Assembly: GCA_030340625.1 (NCBI GenBank)
Contig: JAOPHQ010005473.1
Coordinates: 46,844-110,843 of the forward strand
DNA length: 64,000 bases
Source: Merluccius polli
Lineage: Eukaryota; Chordata; Actinopteri; Gadiformes; Merlucciidae
Reading direction: 5' to 3'
In this document: positions 51,125 through 62,872 of the stretch, piece by piece
How the letters are laid out: every line of letters starts with the position of its first letter
Position numbering within the stretch: position 1 is the stretch's first letter
Program-made: the position numbers and the translations under genes
The notes under the pieces: generated by a model
What the model was told of the DNA's origin: nothing
The model's input: only the letters and a program-made list of their open reading frames with translations
Databases searched by the model: none

Positions 51125-53746
51125 CACAAACACACTCAATGACACCTTACAGCAGTCTCTGCTAAACACTTTCTTTCTTTCAGGATTTGTCTATGGCTGC
51201 AACAACAACGTCCGTTTATCTCTTCCCTGTTTATGTTCTTGTATCTGTGTATCAGATTCAGACTGTACATGATTCAGTTTTGTCCATATGTGCTAAACCT
51301 CCGCGGTCATCATTCCTTTGTATTTCTTCTTTTCTTCCCATTATTTCTCGTATTATCTCTACTACACACCGTCCCACACGTTGTCACCTTTAGATGGAGG
51401 GCACTGCAATATAAGCCTGAGAGGCGAGCGGCCGCCCGTTCAGAATAACTCCCACTGATTGGAGACTAGTTAGCTGATTGATTGGTTGGTTGATTGAGTG
51501 CATGATTGATCACCTCTCCTCTCCGTTTAAAACTAGCTTTGCCGGACTAATTCACAATGTGGACAACATCCTTGAATATTTATGCGCCAACCCGTCAGGA
51601 TGAATTACTGGCTGCACTGGTGACACTTTAATCACTCCGGGGAAGTGAGCAGAAATGTGGCAGGCAGGTCTATCCAGAAAGTGTTGATATACTCTGTTTA
51701 ATGTGGTTAAATGTATATGAATATGAATAGATGCTGTAGTCCCCCATTTCAAAACAATTTTAGTTTTGTCTTATTTCGTGATTTGAATATATGTAGTTTC
51801 TCCTCACCCTTTGATTTTGAAATATATCACACTTATATGTTTATGGTATTTCCACAAGACTACTATATCGACTACTAAACATACTCAAATGTGAGTTTGC
51901 TGGAATATGAAGTAGCGTGTTGAGTCGTATTGAGATGGATCCGTTTGGACGCCATATGTTCTTGATACGACGCCAGGGAAAACGGGGGGAAAAAAGATCG
52001 TTTTGGTACGTGTGGACTTAGCCCAAGATCTGTTCCGCTGTAATACGCCGTAAGTCCCCGCGACGTTACACACTATCAATGTCTTGTTCTTGTTCATGTC
52101 ATCCACAAAAGGCGGTGATAATTGCTCTTCTTGATCTCCAAACACTTTGATCCCACTAAGCCAAGTGTTGCCACGACTCGCGTCGCTACAACGCCCGCCG
52201 CTTGTACGACGATAAGCCTCCGAGCGGCTCTCCTCGCCCGTTTAAAAACCGTCGAGACGTCCACAACGACGCGGCGGATGGGCGCTCGCTAAACAAACGG
52301 CTGTGCTGACACATCTCTTAAGTATGATCTATGTTAGCGGTGTCCGTCTATTGTGAATTGAGCATATTGTGGGTGAATACGAGAATAAATACAAATTTTA
52401 TATTCACCCAGAACGGCAGGCGCATACTGTTTTATTGGAGTAGATATTGCGGCTGACAGTCAGGAATCATAAGTGGACATCTTTAAAGGGTTTCAGGGTT
52501 TTGCACCCTCATCCATCCTTAATGCTGCATACAAAATCCTGAGGAAAGTTGAATGTTGGAGTTGAAGTTTTATGGTGAATGAAGTTCAAACCACCGCCAA
52601 TTTCTAATAGTAGGCCCTACCAGAGGCGGGCCGTACTATGAGGCAAACCAGGCAATTGCCTGGAGCCCCCGCGTATTTTGGGGGCCCCCGAAATACGTAG
52701 GTCCGGGTTGTGTTATGATTGCGTGTGTTATGACCCCCCCCCCCCCCCCCCCCCCCCCGTCGACAATCGCGCACGCAACCCCCCCCCCCCCACCCACCCA
52801 CTGTCCAGACTGTTTGCCTGGAGCCCCCAAAAAGCTAAGACCGCCACTGGGCCCTACGACTGCTGGCTCGCTTTGCTGTGTATTTTATACTGTATTTGGC
52901 CAACAATGAAGTTGTCAAAAATAAACAAGGCGGGTTAAAACAAAAAACAGCTTAAAGGAGCTGCATACACATACAGGCACATTAAAGAGAGAAGTTTTAC
53001 CTGCGCCTTAAACGCTTACAAACCAGGTAGACACACAGACGCCGGGTCTGTTAACAGCACAAGTAGCAGCATGCGTCTCCTCCTCACGCTGCAAGCTAAT
53101 TAGACTAATGATTCGGTGTGTGTGTGTGTGCCTTTTGGGGGTGCAATGTGTGTTTTTTCTCTCTTTTTTTTTTTAAGCCCCCCCCCCCCCCCCCCCCCCC
53201 AAAAAAAAAGCGGATCTTCTGCTAATACGTGTCACAGAGGAAACATTATTATAGAGAGCGAAGCGTGCTCATTAATGGAAAAGTTATGCCGAGCTATTTT
53301 GGTGTTATATAAGGGGGGAAAAAACCCGTCCTCGGTCGCCTCTCTGATGATGTGCGTGGCAGGGAGGACTGTGTCCCCCTCCCCTCCCCCCCCCCATGCC
53401 AATTAATGGTCGAACACGGGGGGAAAATATATTCGCCGGCTGCGGGCCTGTCACACAACTTCCACACTTATCACGCGTCTGCTGGAGGAGCGTCTGACTC
53501 CTGGAGAAATCAATAGCGCCGCGATGCCCTTTCAAGTCTTGACGGTGCACAGTGGTGCGTCTGTGTTTGAACTTTATGCCTCTGTAGAACATGAAGACGT
53601 GCCGGCGTGACGTGTGCGCGGCGCCGTATATTAACGCTTTCATGGTGATGGGAATATTGCTCAAATACAGTATTGGATGAATTAAAGGGGGGGGGGGGGT
53701 GCTTCTTTACTGTCATGGCAGGCGTGGCGAGAAGCGCGTCACCGGT

Positions 53747-53802
<56 letters not shown>

Positions 53803-53909
53803 ATAACCAGTTTACTATAATGGGACAGACTGTACCATCAGGTAAAGTGTAAATGTAATGGCACATAGTGGACACAAAGGACCGATGGTTAGATGGACAG
53901 GTACGTGGC

Positions 53910-53950
<41 letters not shown>

Positions 53951-53955
53951 GGGGG

Positions 53956-53989
<34 letters not shown>

Positions 53990-54049
53990 GGGGGGGGGGG
54001 GGGGGACGTAGAGAGAGGGGGACGTAGAGAGAGAGAGAGAGGGGGGGAC

Positions 54050-54110
<61 letters not shown>

Positions 54111-54120
54111 GAGAGAGAGA

Positions 54121-54181
<61 letters not shown>

Positions 54182-54680
54182 GGGCGTTATCCATGTCAAG
54201 GCAACATGAGATTCAGACATGATGAAGATTATTTAATTGCACCACAGAGGAGTAACTGTATAGCGCTGCTACTGTAATGGTTGGCTTACATAATGGTCCG
54301 CTTTGTGTCAAACTAGCCGGTGTTTTGGACCATAAAAAAGAGAATAAAATCAAAGCAGTTTGACTTCACCAAGCTAATAGCATATGAATAATTTAGATCA
54401 AAATATAGGCCTAATCAAGCTTTTTTTATTTTATTTGGGCCATCTGCCATCTGAATTTTCCACCTGCGAAGTTTATAGGCCGACTGTACTGTAATTCATG
54501 CATGGAGATGTCAGTGTAATGCTGTGGCAGTAGGCCTCTTATACCCTTCCTCAGCCTGCACATGCTTATAGGGCCTGTTGGTGCGGTGCACATGCATGTG
54601 CTGCAGCAGGGCTACATACACCCTATCATCATATCCACATGTACACGTCATGACTTCAACGTGTGCATCACAGTCAACAA

Positions 54681-54712
<32 letters not shown>

Positions 54713-55578
54713 TATTGCATTTTTTGTTTTGCAAAGACATCCTTTAAACTTAAATAAGTGTACATGTAACATTTTAAAAAATCCAATAAAAAGACCTGTG
54801 ACGTTGACATTCCCTTCAGTAACATTTTAACTTAAAACAAGGACAAAGAAAACCCCCAACACACCCCCCCCCCCCCAAAAAAAAAAAAATACAAAAAATG
54901 TTTAAAAAAAAAATACAAATAAAAAAAATACAAATACAAATAATTAAATACATAAATAAATAAATACATAAATAAACAACCAAACAACTGACCAACTCCT
55001 CACCTGTACCAGTCCAGCCCGCGGTCGTAGTTCCGGTCGAAGAAGTGCGGCTCGGTTCCGAGCGCGCGCACGTCCGGGTGGATCCGGATGAACTCCAGCA
55101 CCGCGCGCGTGCCGCCCTTCTTCACGCCCACGATGAGCGCGCCGGGCAGCCGCTTGTTCCCGTACCTCTGGCCCGCCGCCAGGCCGTCCGAGGACGTGGA
55201 CTCCGGTCCCGGTCCGACGTGGACCCGGTCCCACGGCTCGGCGGCGGCGTGTTGACTTCGGTTTCGCGTGGGACTCGCGCCCGGCGCGCGGACCCCAGCG
55301 TCCAAAGTGGCGCGTAAAGTGCAGGGATGCCCGCCGTTACCGGGCGGCGGTGGCGGCTCCGGCGGCGGCGGCGGCTCCGCGCACCGCTTATCGTCGTCGT
55401 GGGGGGGGGAGGAACCGGCTCTGGTCATGACGCCGCTGCAGCAGAACACGACGCTGTAGCAGACGTACGTGAGCGACAGGGACAGCGTGCAGAGGAAGGC
55501 GAACCGGGCGTTGAGGCGGCTGCCCGCCGGCGGCACGCCGCCGCCGCGGCTCCGGAGAAACCTGTGCGGTGCCGCCAT
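48494..55578 (-). CDS. hs3st2: hs3st2, heparan sulfate glucosamine 3-O-sulfotransferase
   Basis: Two exons (55578-55004 and 49112-48494) encode 397 residues; human HS3ST2 has 367. The enzyme moves sulfate from PAPS to the 3-OH of glucosamine in heparan sulfate, in the Golgi lumen. It is a type II membrane protein: a short basic cytosolic end, a membrane anchor at about residues 25-47 (FAFLCTLSLSLTYVCYSVVF), and a Pro-rich stem to about 142. The sulfotransferase domain follows. It has the PAPS 5'-phosphosulfate loop VGVKKGGTR (150-158), the presumed catalytic Glu176 in TEPHFFD, the 3'-phosphate motif VVRNPVTRAISDY (233-245), and a Cys pair in FPCLKK and PRCLGKSKGR. The end is FYETVGHDFRWD. Anchor and stem fit HS3ST2 better than HS3ST3 or HS3ST4. 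It lies tail to tail with usp31. Confidence 0.92.
49145..49345 (-). repeat. Common teleost retroelement tail
   Basis: (GACA)n followed by ACTTTATTGATCCCCGAAGG and GGAAATTC is a motif found very often in fish genomes, at the 3' ends of a non-LTR element family. The A-rich right part may be its body or unrelated. It sits about 35 bases from the exon 2 acceptor. Confidence 0.5.
51085..51120. repeat. (TA)n microsatellite
   Basis: About 18 TA units. Confidence 0.96.
52621..52849. mobile_element. Short hAT MITE with perfect 8-bp duplication
   Basis: The ends CAGAGGCGG and CCGCCACTG are inverted and flanked by GGCCCTAC at 52613-52620 and 52850-52857. The interior holds poly-C tracts and GTCGACAATCGCGCAC, shared with the element at 63501-63717. 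Confidence 0.9.
53179..53200. repeat. Poly-C tract
   Basis: C run of about 22 followed by A run; in the hs3st2 intron. Confidence 0.94.
53749..53799. repeat. (TG)n microsatellite
   Basis: About 25 TG units. Confidence 0.97.
53914..54184. repeat. Poly-G and (GA)n purine array
   Basis: About 270 bases are nearly all purine on the plus strand: a long G run, then GA blocks broken by G runs and single T, then another G run. It is an almost perfect homopurine tract inside the hs3st2 intron. Long ORFs through it on either strand are composition artefacts. Confidence 0.97.
54682..54710. repeat. (AAT)n microsatellite
   Basis: About ten AAT units. Confidence 0.95.
55004..55578 (-). CDS. hs3st2: hs3st2 exon 1 (start, anchor, stem, PAPS loop)
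   Basis: The ATG at 55578-55576 has G at -3 and +4, a strong initiation context. The exon ends ...GLDWY plus two bases of Arg at the donor ag|gtgagg. It is strongly CpG-rich. The stem carries an N-glycosylation-type NRS near residue 106. The stem is about 30 residues longer than in human, mainly through Pro and Ala runs. Confidence 0.93.
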
Positions 55579-55975
55579 GGCGTCTCCATGGGGGGCGGCG
55601 GCGGCGCGTGGCGGCTGTCCATCTAGAGGAGTCGTGGTGGTGCGCCTGTCGGGAGTCCCCGTCCGGGTCCGGGACGACAGGGACGCACCAGGGGGCTCGT
55701 GGTGCGTCGTCCGAGTTCAAGTCCCGTATTCATTAAAAAAAAAAAAAAAACTAAAAAAAGAAGAAAACTTTCTGCACGTTGCCGGAGATGAAACAAACAC
55801 CACAACCAAGTTTATTTCAATTAAAAAACATTTTAAAAAAAAAATTCATCCACAAGACGTCTGGCGTGTATTTATCCAAACGCGGTGGTTTTGACGTCCA
55901 TCTCTCCGATCCTCGCGCCGCGCGCAAACCCGACGCGACGAGCGGTCCGGTGCGCAGCGTGGTGTTAGTGTAGTA
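55004..55975 (-). promoter_or_regulatory. hs3st2: CpG-rich 5' region of hs3st2
   Basis: CG dinucleotides are dense across exon 1 and up to about 55970, and thin out beyond, where CT-rich repeats begin. This fits a CpG-island promoter. An A/T-rich patch at 55735-55850 interrupts it. The transcription start is not determined. Confidence 0.55.
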
Positions 55976-56009
55976 GTGCGGTCTGTGACTGTCCATCAAA
56001 GTGTGCTCT

Positions 56010-56063
56010 CCCCCCCCCCCCCCCCCCCCCAAACTCTCTCCCCCCTCTCTCTCAACACACACC

Positions 56064-56123
<60 letters not shown>

Positions 56124-56397
56124 CTCTCTCAACACACACCTCTCTCTCTCTCTCTCTCTCTCCCTCTCTCAACACACACCTCTCTCTCTCTCTCTCTCTC
56201 TCCCTCTCTCAACACACACCTCTCTCTCTCTCTCTCCCTCTCTCAACACACACCTCTCTCTCTCTCTCCCTCTCTCAACACACACCTCTCTCTCCCTCTC
56301 TCAACACACACCTCTCTCTCTCTCTCTCTCCCTCTCTCAACACACACCTCTCTCTCCCTCTCTCAACACACACCTCTCTCTCCCTCTCTCAACACAC

Positions 56398-56462
<65 letters not shown>

Positions 56463-56476
56463 CTCTCTCAACACAC

Positions 56477-56537
<61 letters not shown>
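56010..56537. repeat. (CT)n higher-order array upstream of hs3st2
   Basis: A C run is followed by about eleven units of variable-length (CT)n joined to CCCTCTCTCAACACACACC. The unit spacing changes only through the CT count. It lies 0.4-1 kb upstream of the hs3st2 start codon. Confidence 0.97.
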
Positions 56538-56539
<2 letters not shown>

Positions 56540-56542
<3 letters not shown>

Positions 56543-57506
56543 CTCTCACTTTCCCTCATACACAAACACACACACACACAGGTTGATTCATCCGCCCTGC
56601 TGTGCTTGGTTTATCCTGGGCTGCAAAGTTGCAAGGGATGAAGCTGAGGGTGTGTGTGTGGGGAGGGGTGGGGGGAAGCGTTTGACCCTCTGACGTCATC
56701 CCATCATAATTCTTCATCCGTTTATGCTTTCTTTTTTTTATATATATATAATATATATATATTTTTAAAGGTACATATGCTGTTCACCCGGATGGGCTGT
56801 TGAATTGTGCCACATAACATTCAGACAAAGTGTCTGAGCATCGGTTTGGCGACCGGCTCATTAATGCACTGTAATAGGGGGAGGTGAGGGGGGGGGGGGG
56901 GAGGGGGATAAGAGGTTTATCTCAGGGTGGGAAAACGTGTGATAAAATACGTCTCATACTTTATACAACGCTGCACTATGGGTTCAGCAACGCCATACAA
57001 AATGTAACGGTGGTAACGTCCGACGGGGTCGACTCGCCGCGGCGTGCAGCTTGTATAAACAGCTTGTGTAAACAGCTTGTATGAACGCGTCCACTTCAGC
57101 AACCTGTTGAAGGCCACATCCAATATTTTTTTCATAGTTAGATTCAAGGACTTTGTTTTAATCCTGTATCCGGTCCTATAAAACCGCTTGTTGGAGGGAA
57201 ATTAAAAGTGTTGTGTGTGAACAATGTCCCTGAAGACTTTTGTTCCCAGGGAGATAAACTAGTTTTACGGCTGTTTTAATGTTGTGTGTGTGTTCCCCTT
57301 GGGAACTGTTGAAGACCTGTTGAAGTCCAGTCAGTCATTTTTAGTGGGCTGGTGTCCCGCCGCCGTCTCATATAGACTCTTTAATGCTTTACACACTTCA
57401 ATACATTGAAATTGTTATCTTGCAAAGTGCTACTGAGGCAATAATGTAATGTTGGAAATGTATACAAGTGCAACTTTTAAATGTTTTATTTGGAAAAGTG
57501 TTTGGA

Positions 57507-57510
<4 letters not shown>
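56540..57510. other. Upstream of hs3st2, nothing coding seen
   Basis: Contains a short CA run, a G run near 56890 and a repeated AACAGCTTGT motif at 57049-57080. No gene is recognised. Confidence 0.45.
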
Positions 57511-57555
<45 letters not shown>

Positions 57556-57680
57556 TGTGGGTGGGTGGGTGGGTGGGTGGGCGGGCGGGCGGGCGGGCGG
57601 GCATGCATGTGTACATATGTGTGCATGTATGTCCGTGTGTGTGTGTTTCTGGGGGGGGGTGTGTGTGTGTGTGTGTGTGC
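57511..57680 (+). repeat. (GT)n with GGGT/GGGC quadruplex-prone core
   Basis: (GT)n passes into about five GGGT units and five GGGC units at 57550-57602, then more GT-rich sequence. Many G3 runs with one-base loops are a classic G-quadruplex pattern. Confidence 0.95.
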
Positions 57681-57689
57681 AAATTGCAT

Positions 57690-58850
57690 TCATTCTGAAC
57701 ATTGCTCCTCAATTACAAATCTGCCATTTATTATTGGATTCGTTCAAGCGGTTACTTCTAAGAAATTACAACTTTTCAGCACGCTAGCCGCCGATCGTGG
57801 AGATTGTGAATGTCTTATATTAGCGTTCATATCCTACATTTATTCCCTGCTAATAAACTAATCTCACTCATATCACCCCAACGCAGAAAGCTGTGCTACT
57901 TAACTTTCCAACATAACACAACTCTGTATTTTCCCACACAGGGCTCTAAACAATGAAAGGAAGAAACGTCGTTGTCGTCGTCGTGATCAGATCAGAGACA
58001 GCTGACAAGTTGTTGCGTCTGCGTCGCGTCTGAACACGGATGAGAGCGGGATTGTAAACACACGGGGAACTGTCCGTGGTTCTGAAACGTCTTCCCTTTG
58101 ATTCTGGCCATCAAACCAAATTAAAAATAGACTTAAAGCGAACACATTTTTGTTTGTGCCACGATTTTTCTGGAGACGTGGTTACGGTTATAGCACATAT
58201 GTCATGTAATGGAAGGGGGAAATATATTCAGATGCTGCTGAATATATTTTCCTATGTTGTTTGATGGGAACACGCAAACAATAAGGAGGTGAGTCTGAAA
58301 TCTGAATCCACACGTCACCAGACACAAAGCCTCCTGTGCTGCAACCCCTTCAACCACAAATAGCACTTTGTGTGCCTTGCAACTCAACTATGTATAACTG
58401 GAATAATGTATTCACGTTATTTTATTGAATTTTTAATCGAAATGATCATTTATTGAAAACAATGTGACATAAATATGTTAATAACGTGTAATAATCGACA
58501 CAGTGTGGGTTTCATTATGCGCAGGGTGACAGTGTTATCCTTCATTCTCGCCTTTGAAAGCCTATGGTTAAAATGAAATGAGATTCATTATTTAGGGGAG
58601 TCTCTAATGTGATGGATAATTCAGCCGGCGGAGGAACGAAACCTCAGAACAAGAGGCGCCATGGCATCCTGATAGATCTGCAGAGCTGCTTAGGAAAAAC
58701 AGTGGTGGGACTGAGAGACGAAAGGCCATCGAACAGCAGGCTACCTTTCTCCCCGAAGCCACAGTGTCAGCTAATTGCTGCTGACATTTTAGCTGCGTTG
58801 TTCAAATCAAAACTTTTTTGATGTATCGATTTCTTTTGTTTCTTCCATAA
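57690..58850. other. Intergenic stretch, nothing coding seen
   Basis: Unique-looking sequence with a (GTC)n-like patch near 57968-57985; no gene is recognised. Confidence 0.45.
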
Positions 58851-58984
58851 AGGGGTGGTGGTGGGGTTGGGTGGGGGGGGGGGGGGGTGGGGTTATGGGA
58901 AGACATGGGCTTGGAAATACCACCCTGCTGGTCATCTGCTGAGCATATCAATGAAGTTGTGTTTTCCTGTTAACTTTTCTGCAT

Positions 58985-59104
<120 letters not shown>

Positions 59105-59284
59105 GATGTGTGTGGTCAGCACCTTTTCCTATAGTGTTCACGCAGACGTCCAAAGATGAGATCAGCAGATTCAAAACAAGCGGCGAGAGAAATGTCTCTC
59201 CACACTGTATCCTAAATCCCACTTGTTCAACCTCGGTGCCGTTTCATCCAAAGCGACTTAATTACAGTTAATTCAGATACAGGC

Positions 59285-59375
59285 CATGAAGGAGCAGGTT
59301 AGGCTTTAGCAGGCATCACTTTTGGGGGATTAAACCCCACAAGTACCCTAGCAGTTAAACTATTCTACTCCCCAT
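59285..59375. repeat. SINE-like fragment
   Basis: GAAGGAGCAGGTTAGGCTTT and GGGGATTAAACCCCA, followed by AGCAGTTAAACTATTC, parallel the fragment at 22100-22210. Confidence 0.4.
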
Positions 59376-59379
59376 GTAT

Positions 59380-60220
59380 AGAACAGTAATACAATTTAGA
59401 TTATATAATCATACTTGCATTGATATTACATAACCCACTCAATCCACAGTGCTGGACTGCAGAAAGCATTTCCGCGGCTAATCTTTGTATACTAATTGAG
59501 CATGAGCTTGTATCACCACCGATAGCCAATGTAGATATTCCTTTACGGATCAGCAGAGCGCTAACCCAAATCCATTATTAAAGTGTGAGGAAGACATTTT
59601 AGAGCGCTCTTAGTCTGGTTCATATCAATTATTCATGTTTAGATCCCTCTCAGTCACCATTACATATCCAGAACCCATTTACTCACTTTTGCACCCATGT
59701 AAGGCTTTTCCTCTTCAGAAATACAGTCTGAATTATCATCACTCTGATCGAAACGAGGCATCAGGAAATGGATGTTTGTTAAGAAATGCAATGTAGTGTC
59801 CATGGCAACAGCCACATGGAGCAAATCCCAATGTTATCTAATAATTACTGCAGAAATAATGCTAATAATGCTATCTGCCGCGCGCTAACGCAGTTATTGC
59901 ATTTGGAAGAAAACAGACGAAACAGATCTTATAGAAAAGGACGACTATCGTACGACGCCATGGGAGTCATTTATCATTTCAAAGAGAACGATATAGAAGA
60001 GCTTCATCCACCAGGCAGCAATATGATAAGGGCTTGGATATTTAATTACAGCAAATTGATTGCCGCAAAATCCTGATGGGTGTTTTTCAATTTTCTGCCT
60101 AGTTTGTCTTGTCACAGGGAGCAGGATTCTGGAGCCTGCAGTATTTCAGCTGCGCTGCAGAAACATGCCACAGGCTGCCAACGTCTGCCTGTAGGAGATA
60201 GCGCTTGCATCTTATAGTAG
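59380..60220. other. Complex non-coding block, candidate conserved element
   Basis: 840 bases of complex, non-repetitive sequence between repeat-rich neighbours, 4 kb upstream of hs3st2. It contains TAAT-type and CAGCTG motifs. A 96-codon ORF at 59786-60076 has no recognisable family and no splice context. Regulatory function is a guess. Confidence 0.3.
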
Positions 60221-60264
60221 TATTGTGGGAAAAAAAAGAAGAGGGTAGGGATGAGGTATGGTGG

Positions 60265-60315
60265 AGGAGGAGGAGGAGGAGGATGAGAAGGAGGTGGTGG
60301 TGGTGGAGGAGAGCG
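60265..60315. repeat. (GGA)n/(GGT)n patch
   Basis: Runs of GGA and GGT triplets. Confidence 0.9.
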
Positions 60316-60629
60316 TCAATCATTCATTGGCTCTGCCGGCGCGGTGTCACATGGGGTGGAGAATCCAAAATCAGTGGAAGAAGAACAGGCGTCCCTAGAT
60401 AGATAGCACGACCAAAACGGGAAACAATCTTCTTTTTTGGCAGGGGGTAATTTGACATACTTTGACGTAAATTATTCACATGGAAAATGTCCATGTGGGA
60501 TTATGCATTGTTCCTTTTGGATATTAGCATATGTATTTCAGCAAATAAAACATGTCAAAAATGATTCAATGTGCCCCACGTGTTTATTACAGGGACTCAA
60601 ATAAAAGAAACCCCAAGACACATGCTAGC

Positions 60630-61015
60630 TAGTCTCACAAATCTGATTTTAGATTCATATTGAAAGTCTTATATCGGGGCGTTTCACTTTCTTTCGCTTC
60701 GTATTTGTTTCGACCAATCATGTTGCTGGAGGCGGACTTCTGTAAGTGCGTAATTGGTGAACACAAACTCGGCTAGCGCTAGTGAAATGTAAAGAAGTAT
60801 CCGTAACGGTTTTAAATCAACACTGTGTAGACTGGCCGCTGTAGAAATACACTTATTATTTTCTACCCTTTCGGTAAAATATCTCCGTGACGAAACAGGA
60901 AACATGGCGGCGAAACTCCGCCCCCTTGCAGTTTCTGGTTTCCGGCCCCCCGGCTCTGGGCCGTCTCCCCGCTAAGGTCTGCTATAGCATAGTAGGACTG
61001 CTGGATCTGAGATTA
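60630..61015 (-). mobile_element. Dispersed repeat, copy 2
   Basis: Reverse complement of the repeat at 10710-11290, colinear from CTGATTTGTGAGACTA to GATCCAGCAGTCCT, but with a single copy of the part duplicated there. It is non-coding. Confidence 0.75.
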
Positions 61016-62430
61016 AATGCTATCTTATAAGCCACACCTTCATAAAACTAAATGCATTTTGTTTAATTTGTACGGACATCAAAGTATCCCTTCATCTGCG
61101 TATTCCTGGTGAGGATCAGAATAGAGAGATCCCTAATGGCCACACGTCCGGCGGTATTCAGTTCACACCGTTGTCTCTCAAACCCAAATAGGTCTCCTGT
61201 TAGCCTAACCTGTATGTTTGTGGAGAGATGGCTGGAAACCAGAAGTTGGAAACCTCAGTCTTATTAAAAACCAAAAATAGCCCAAATGGGTGTGAATGCT
61301 GTGTGTCATTGTGACAGGTTTGTGTCAAAGGCCTGCGCCTTATGCTGATTGACTTACGTCCACACAGAGTCGGCCGGGATACGCGGCTCCGGTCCCCGCC
61401 GCCCAAGAGGAATAAGCCGATCAAGAAAATATATGGATGCTTAGCAAAAATCCCATGAAATGACTGCCGCTTTCACTGTATGTTTACTAGCTGACAAGAC
61501 ACATTTTGGTGTAGAAAGCAGAATCCTTCGGGCTGCCTTCAAAAGTAACCTTGTCTGGATGCGGGTGGGGATGGGGGGGGGGGGGGGGGGAGGAAAAAAA
61601 AGAGTAAGAGTTTCATCAGGGCATATTGCTTTTTCATTTCCTGGTGGTGCAGGTCCCTGTGTCCGTGTTGTCCAGGTGATCTGTCTTTATTTATTTATTT
61701 GTCTTGTCTCTGACAACACACATCGTCTACCGAACACTAACTCTCCTTTAGACACGTTGTGTTCATCCTGTGGGTTCTCGACTCAAATGTATTTATTTAT
61801 TTATATCTCAAAATCTATATTTGATTCACCTATTCGCTATATTTTCTTATCTGTTTTTGTCGCTAATCCACCCCCTTAACCGGGATCCCAAACCCTGTAT
61901 GTGTACTTATTAGGTTTTAACACAACATAACTGAGGCTGTTGTTAAATGGTGTCTGAATGTGTTTAAAGGGGGGAAAGGCATTAAAGCGAATGGCTGATT
62001 TGACAATTAAAGTGTAAAATAGCAGTATAGGGAAATGTCTTAGCTATATACTGTAAATACCTCCTGCTAGGAAGAGTCAAAGCCTGACAGACCGCGTGGA
62101 CCGAATTCACAGGATCACAGGATCTTGTGTTTGATATTCATTGCCCAGAACAGTCTATAGCCTTTAATTGTCGTTGAAATTCACATCACAATCCTGCTCA
62201 CCCCTGGAGTTTTCCAGTGTATTGCGCAACCACACCAAACACAATAACAGAATACAATAAATAAATAAATAAAAATAAAATATATATAGTACACGTAACC
62301 GCTAGTTGTACACTGTTTTGTGTTCCTAATCAGCCCCTTTGGGTCTTGTTAAAGATGATTTTAAGGTCAGGAAATTCTCCTGTGTGGTGGACTGTGGAGT
62401 GGATGCTTTACTAAGACTTAATGTTAGTGT
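61016..62430. other. Intergenic stretch, nothing coding seen
   Basis: Contains a G run at 61573-61590 and TTTA/ATAA-type short repeats near 61687 and 62260. No gene is recognised. Confidence 0.45.
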
Positions 62431-62439
62431 GTGATCCAT

Positions 62440-62625
62440 TCTGCTCGGGGGCAGGATGGGGTAGTGGGCGAAAGGTACTGGGTTCGATCCCCAATGTCCA
62501 CAGATTACCTGGATGATGCCCTAACCCGTACCTGCTCATTAATGACCAGTATCTGATTTCAATATACTGTAAGTGGCTTTGGATAAAAGTGTCTGCTAAA
62601 TATTAGTAATTGTAGGAGTAAATAT
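62440..62625 (+). repeat. V-SINE-like tRNA-derived SINE
   Basis: A tRNA-like head has an A-box-like GGGTAGTGGGCG and the B box GGTTCGATCCC at 62481. After a body comes the V-SINE tail TGGCTTTGGATAAAAGTG and CTGCTAAAT. The head-to-tail order is complete, so this is close to full length. Confidence 0.75.
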
Positions 62626-62850
62626 AATTATATGTCAAAGACACTAATGCACTAATGCATGACTCTCAAATCGATGCACTTGCTAATACAGACCATCAGA
62701 TCCAAGTTGGAGAATAGCAGACTTACTCGCTAAGTCTGAGACTTACTTTTGATAGGTCTGCTATTCTCCTATACTTGGTGAAGGCGAACACAGCCCCCCT
62801 ATTTGAAGATGATGATGAGCTTTAAAAAAAGGGGCACTAGAGTTGATCGA

Positions 62851-62872
62851 AAGAAAGAAAGAAAGAAAGAAA
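62851..62872. repeat. (GAAA)n tetranucleotide repeat
   Basis: Five to six GAAA units. A G run follows at 62990-63008. Confidence 0.92.

Larger units (their letters stand above)
49113..55003 (-). other. hs3st2: hs3st2 intron
   Basis: A single 5.9 kb phase-2 intron with consensus GT-AG ends. It holds a LINE/SINE tail (49145-49345), a hAT MITE (52621-52849), (TA)n at 51085-51120, poly-C and poly-G tracts, a long purine array and an (AAT)n run at 54682-54710. The parts at 49350-51080 and 51170-52600 show no recognisable feature. Confidence 0.85.

Noticed and set aside
53510..54220. 236-codon Ser/Leu/Pro ORF
   Set aside because: Direct translation of the CT/C low-complexity array; no start context or family.
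56001..56693. 230-codon Ser/Leu ORF
   Set aside because: Translation of the (CT)n array.
62440..62500. Possible genuine tRNA gene
   Set aside because: A/B-box-like motifs are present but no acceptor-stem pairing is seen, and a V-SINE tail follows; it is a SINE head.
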